Positions 13,532 through 14,051 of a stretch of 14,051 nucleotides of DNA are shown here, one piece after another (within the stretch, counting starts at the first letter, position 1; each line of letters begins with the position of its first letter). The DNA is taken from positions 1 to 14,051 of the forward strand of contig JAQSWE010000122.1 in assembly GCA_029266795.1 (NCBI GenBank). Reading direction: 5' to 3'. Origin of the DNA: Alphaproteobacteria bacterium. Lineage in GTDB: Bacteria; Pseudomonadota; Alphaproteobacteria; Micavibrionales; UBA2020. The notes beneath the pieces were generated by a model that saw only the letters and a program-made list of their open reading frames with translations, made no database searches and was not told where the DNA came from. A program made the translations under genes and the position numbers.

Positions 13532-14051
13532 TTATTTCCTTGCCGCGATGCTGGTGACGTTGCCCTGACCTGCCTGCGTGCGCTGCAGGATGTAATCAAC
13601 GATCATTTCCACACAGGCATCGATGCCTTGTGCGGAGGTATCGACCACGAGATCGGCATTTTCCGGTTCTTCATAGGGCGACGAAATGCCGGTGAAGTCC
13701 TTGATCTCGCCCTTGCGCGCCTTTTTGTATAGGCCTTTTGGGTCGCGCTTCTCGCAGGTGCCGAGATCGGCCTTCACATAGATTTCATGGAACAAATCGC
13801 CCGCTGCCTCGCGTGCCTTGCGGCGGTCGGCACGGTAGGGGGAGATGAAGGCGGTGATCGAGATCAGCCCCGCATCGCCCATCAGCGCCGCAACATGACC
13901 GATGCGGCGGATGTTTTCGGTGCGCTCTTCGGGGGAGAAACCGAGATCCGCGCAGAGTCCTTTGCGGACGTTGTCGCCGTCCAGCACGTAAGTCTGCATC
14001 CCGCGTGTAAATAGTGCGTTTTCAACACGCATGGCGAGCGTCGATTTACCG
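13532..14051 (-). CDS. cysC: Adenylylsulfate kinase CysC, or C-terminal part of CysNC (5' end cut by window edge)
   Basis: Phosphorylates adenosine 5'-phosphosulfate to PAPS with ATP in sulfate activation. The open frame runs through the right edge. The first visible residues, GKSTLA (14033-14050), are the end of the P-loop, so the true start is outside the window and not at the internal ATG at 14032. Family motifs follow: LDGDNVRKGL, RTENIRRIGHVAALM, FISPYRADR with the active-site serine, and RDPKGLYKKARKGEIKDFTG, then SPYE. The C-terminus is complete and is followed 4 nt later by cysQ. In many alphaproteobacteria this domain is fused to CysN (sulfate adenylyltransferase GTPase subunit), and the missing 5' part prevents a choice between CysC and CysNC. 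Confidence 0.94.
   Translation of the reverse strand, partial: GKSTLAMRVENALFTRGMQTYVLDGDNVRKGLCADLGFSPEERTENIRRIGHVAALMGDAGLISITAFISPYRADRRKAREAAGDLFHEIYVKADLGTCEKRDPKGLYKKARKGEIKDFTGISSPYEEPENADLVVDTSAQGIDACVEMIVDYILQRTQAGQGNVTSIAARK

Noticed and set aside
13532..14032. Treating the ATG at 14032 as the true start of the APS kinase gene
   Set aside because: The P-loop end GKSTLA lies in frame just upstream and the frame stays open to the window edge, so the gene is truncated and not short.

Overview
The window looks like a chromosomal segment of a Gram-negative bacterium, most likely an alphaproteobacterium. The reasons are moderately high GC, a DUF6356-type small protein that I know from that class, a tripartite RND efflux system with an outer-membrane lipoprotein, and a cysC-like end next to cysQ. 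I cannot fix the genus. There are no tRNA or rRNA genes, insertion sequences or CRISPR arrays, and coding density is very high: the longest gap between genes is about 117 bp.

Left part (1-4370). A PLP enzyme with a C-terminal CBS-domain pair (cystathionine beta-synthase / cysteine synthase type, cut by the left edge) is transcribed leftwards. It diverges from a rightward run of four genes: cysE (serine O-acetyltransferase), a cysteine-rich Rrf2-family regulator, a DUF6356-like small membrane protein, and a YdhS-like FAD/NAD(P)-binding protein. The first two genes form the core of O-acetylserine-dependent cysteine synthesis. The Rrf2 protein is a natural candidate for its regulator.

Middle part (4312-11427). 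One leftward, tightly overlapping operon reads tetR - membrane fusion protein - RND transporter - outer-membrane factor - DinB/DUF1569-like protein. Neighbouring genes overlap by 4 or 8 nt or are 2 nt apart. The operon starts at a well-formed promoter whose 17-bp spacer is filled by a perfect 16-bp palindrome, a likely TetR operator. The predicted transcript begins at or next to the tetR ATG, so the mRNA may be leaderless. The main anomaly is in the RND transporter: about 26 residues covering TM10, including the proton-relay lysine (AcrB Lys940), are missing in frame, while the rest of the gene is intact. Taken at face value the pump should be uncoupled or misfolded.

Right part (11451-14051). 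An orphan leftward gene encodes a protein that I read as a highly degenerate GGDEF-EAL-like protein, with the catalytic motifs lost. To its right are cysQ (PAP phosphatase) and the 3' part of a cysC or cysNC gene (APS kinase), which belong to sulfate activation. The efflux operon and the orphan gene therefore lie between two groups of sulfur-assimilation genes.
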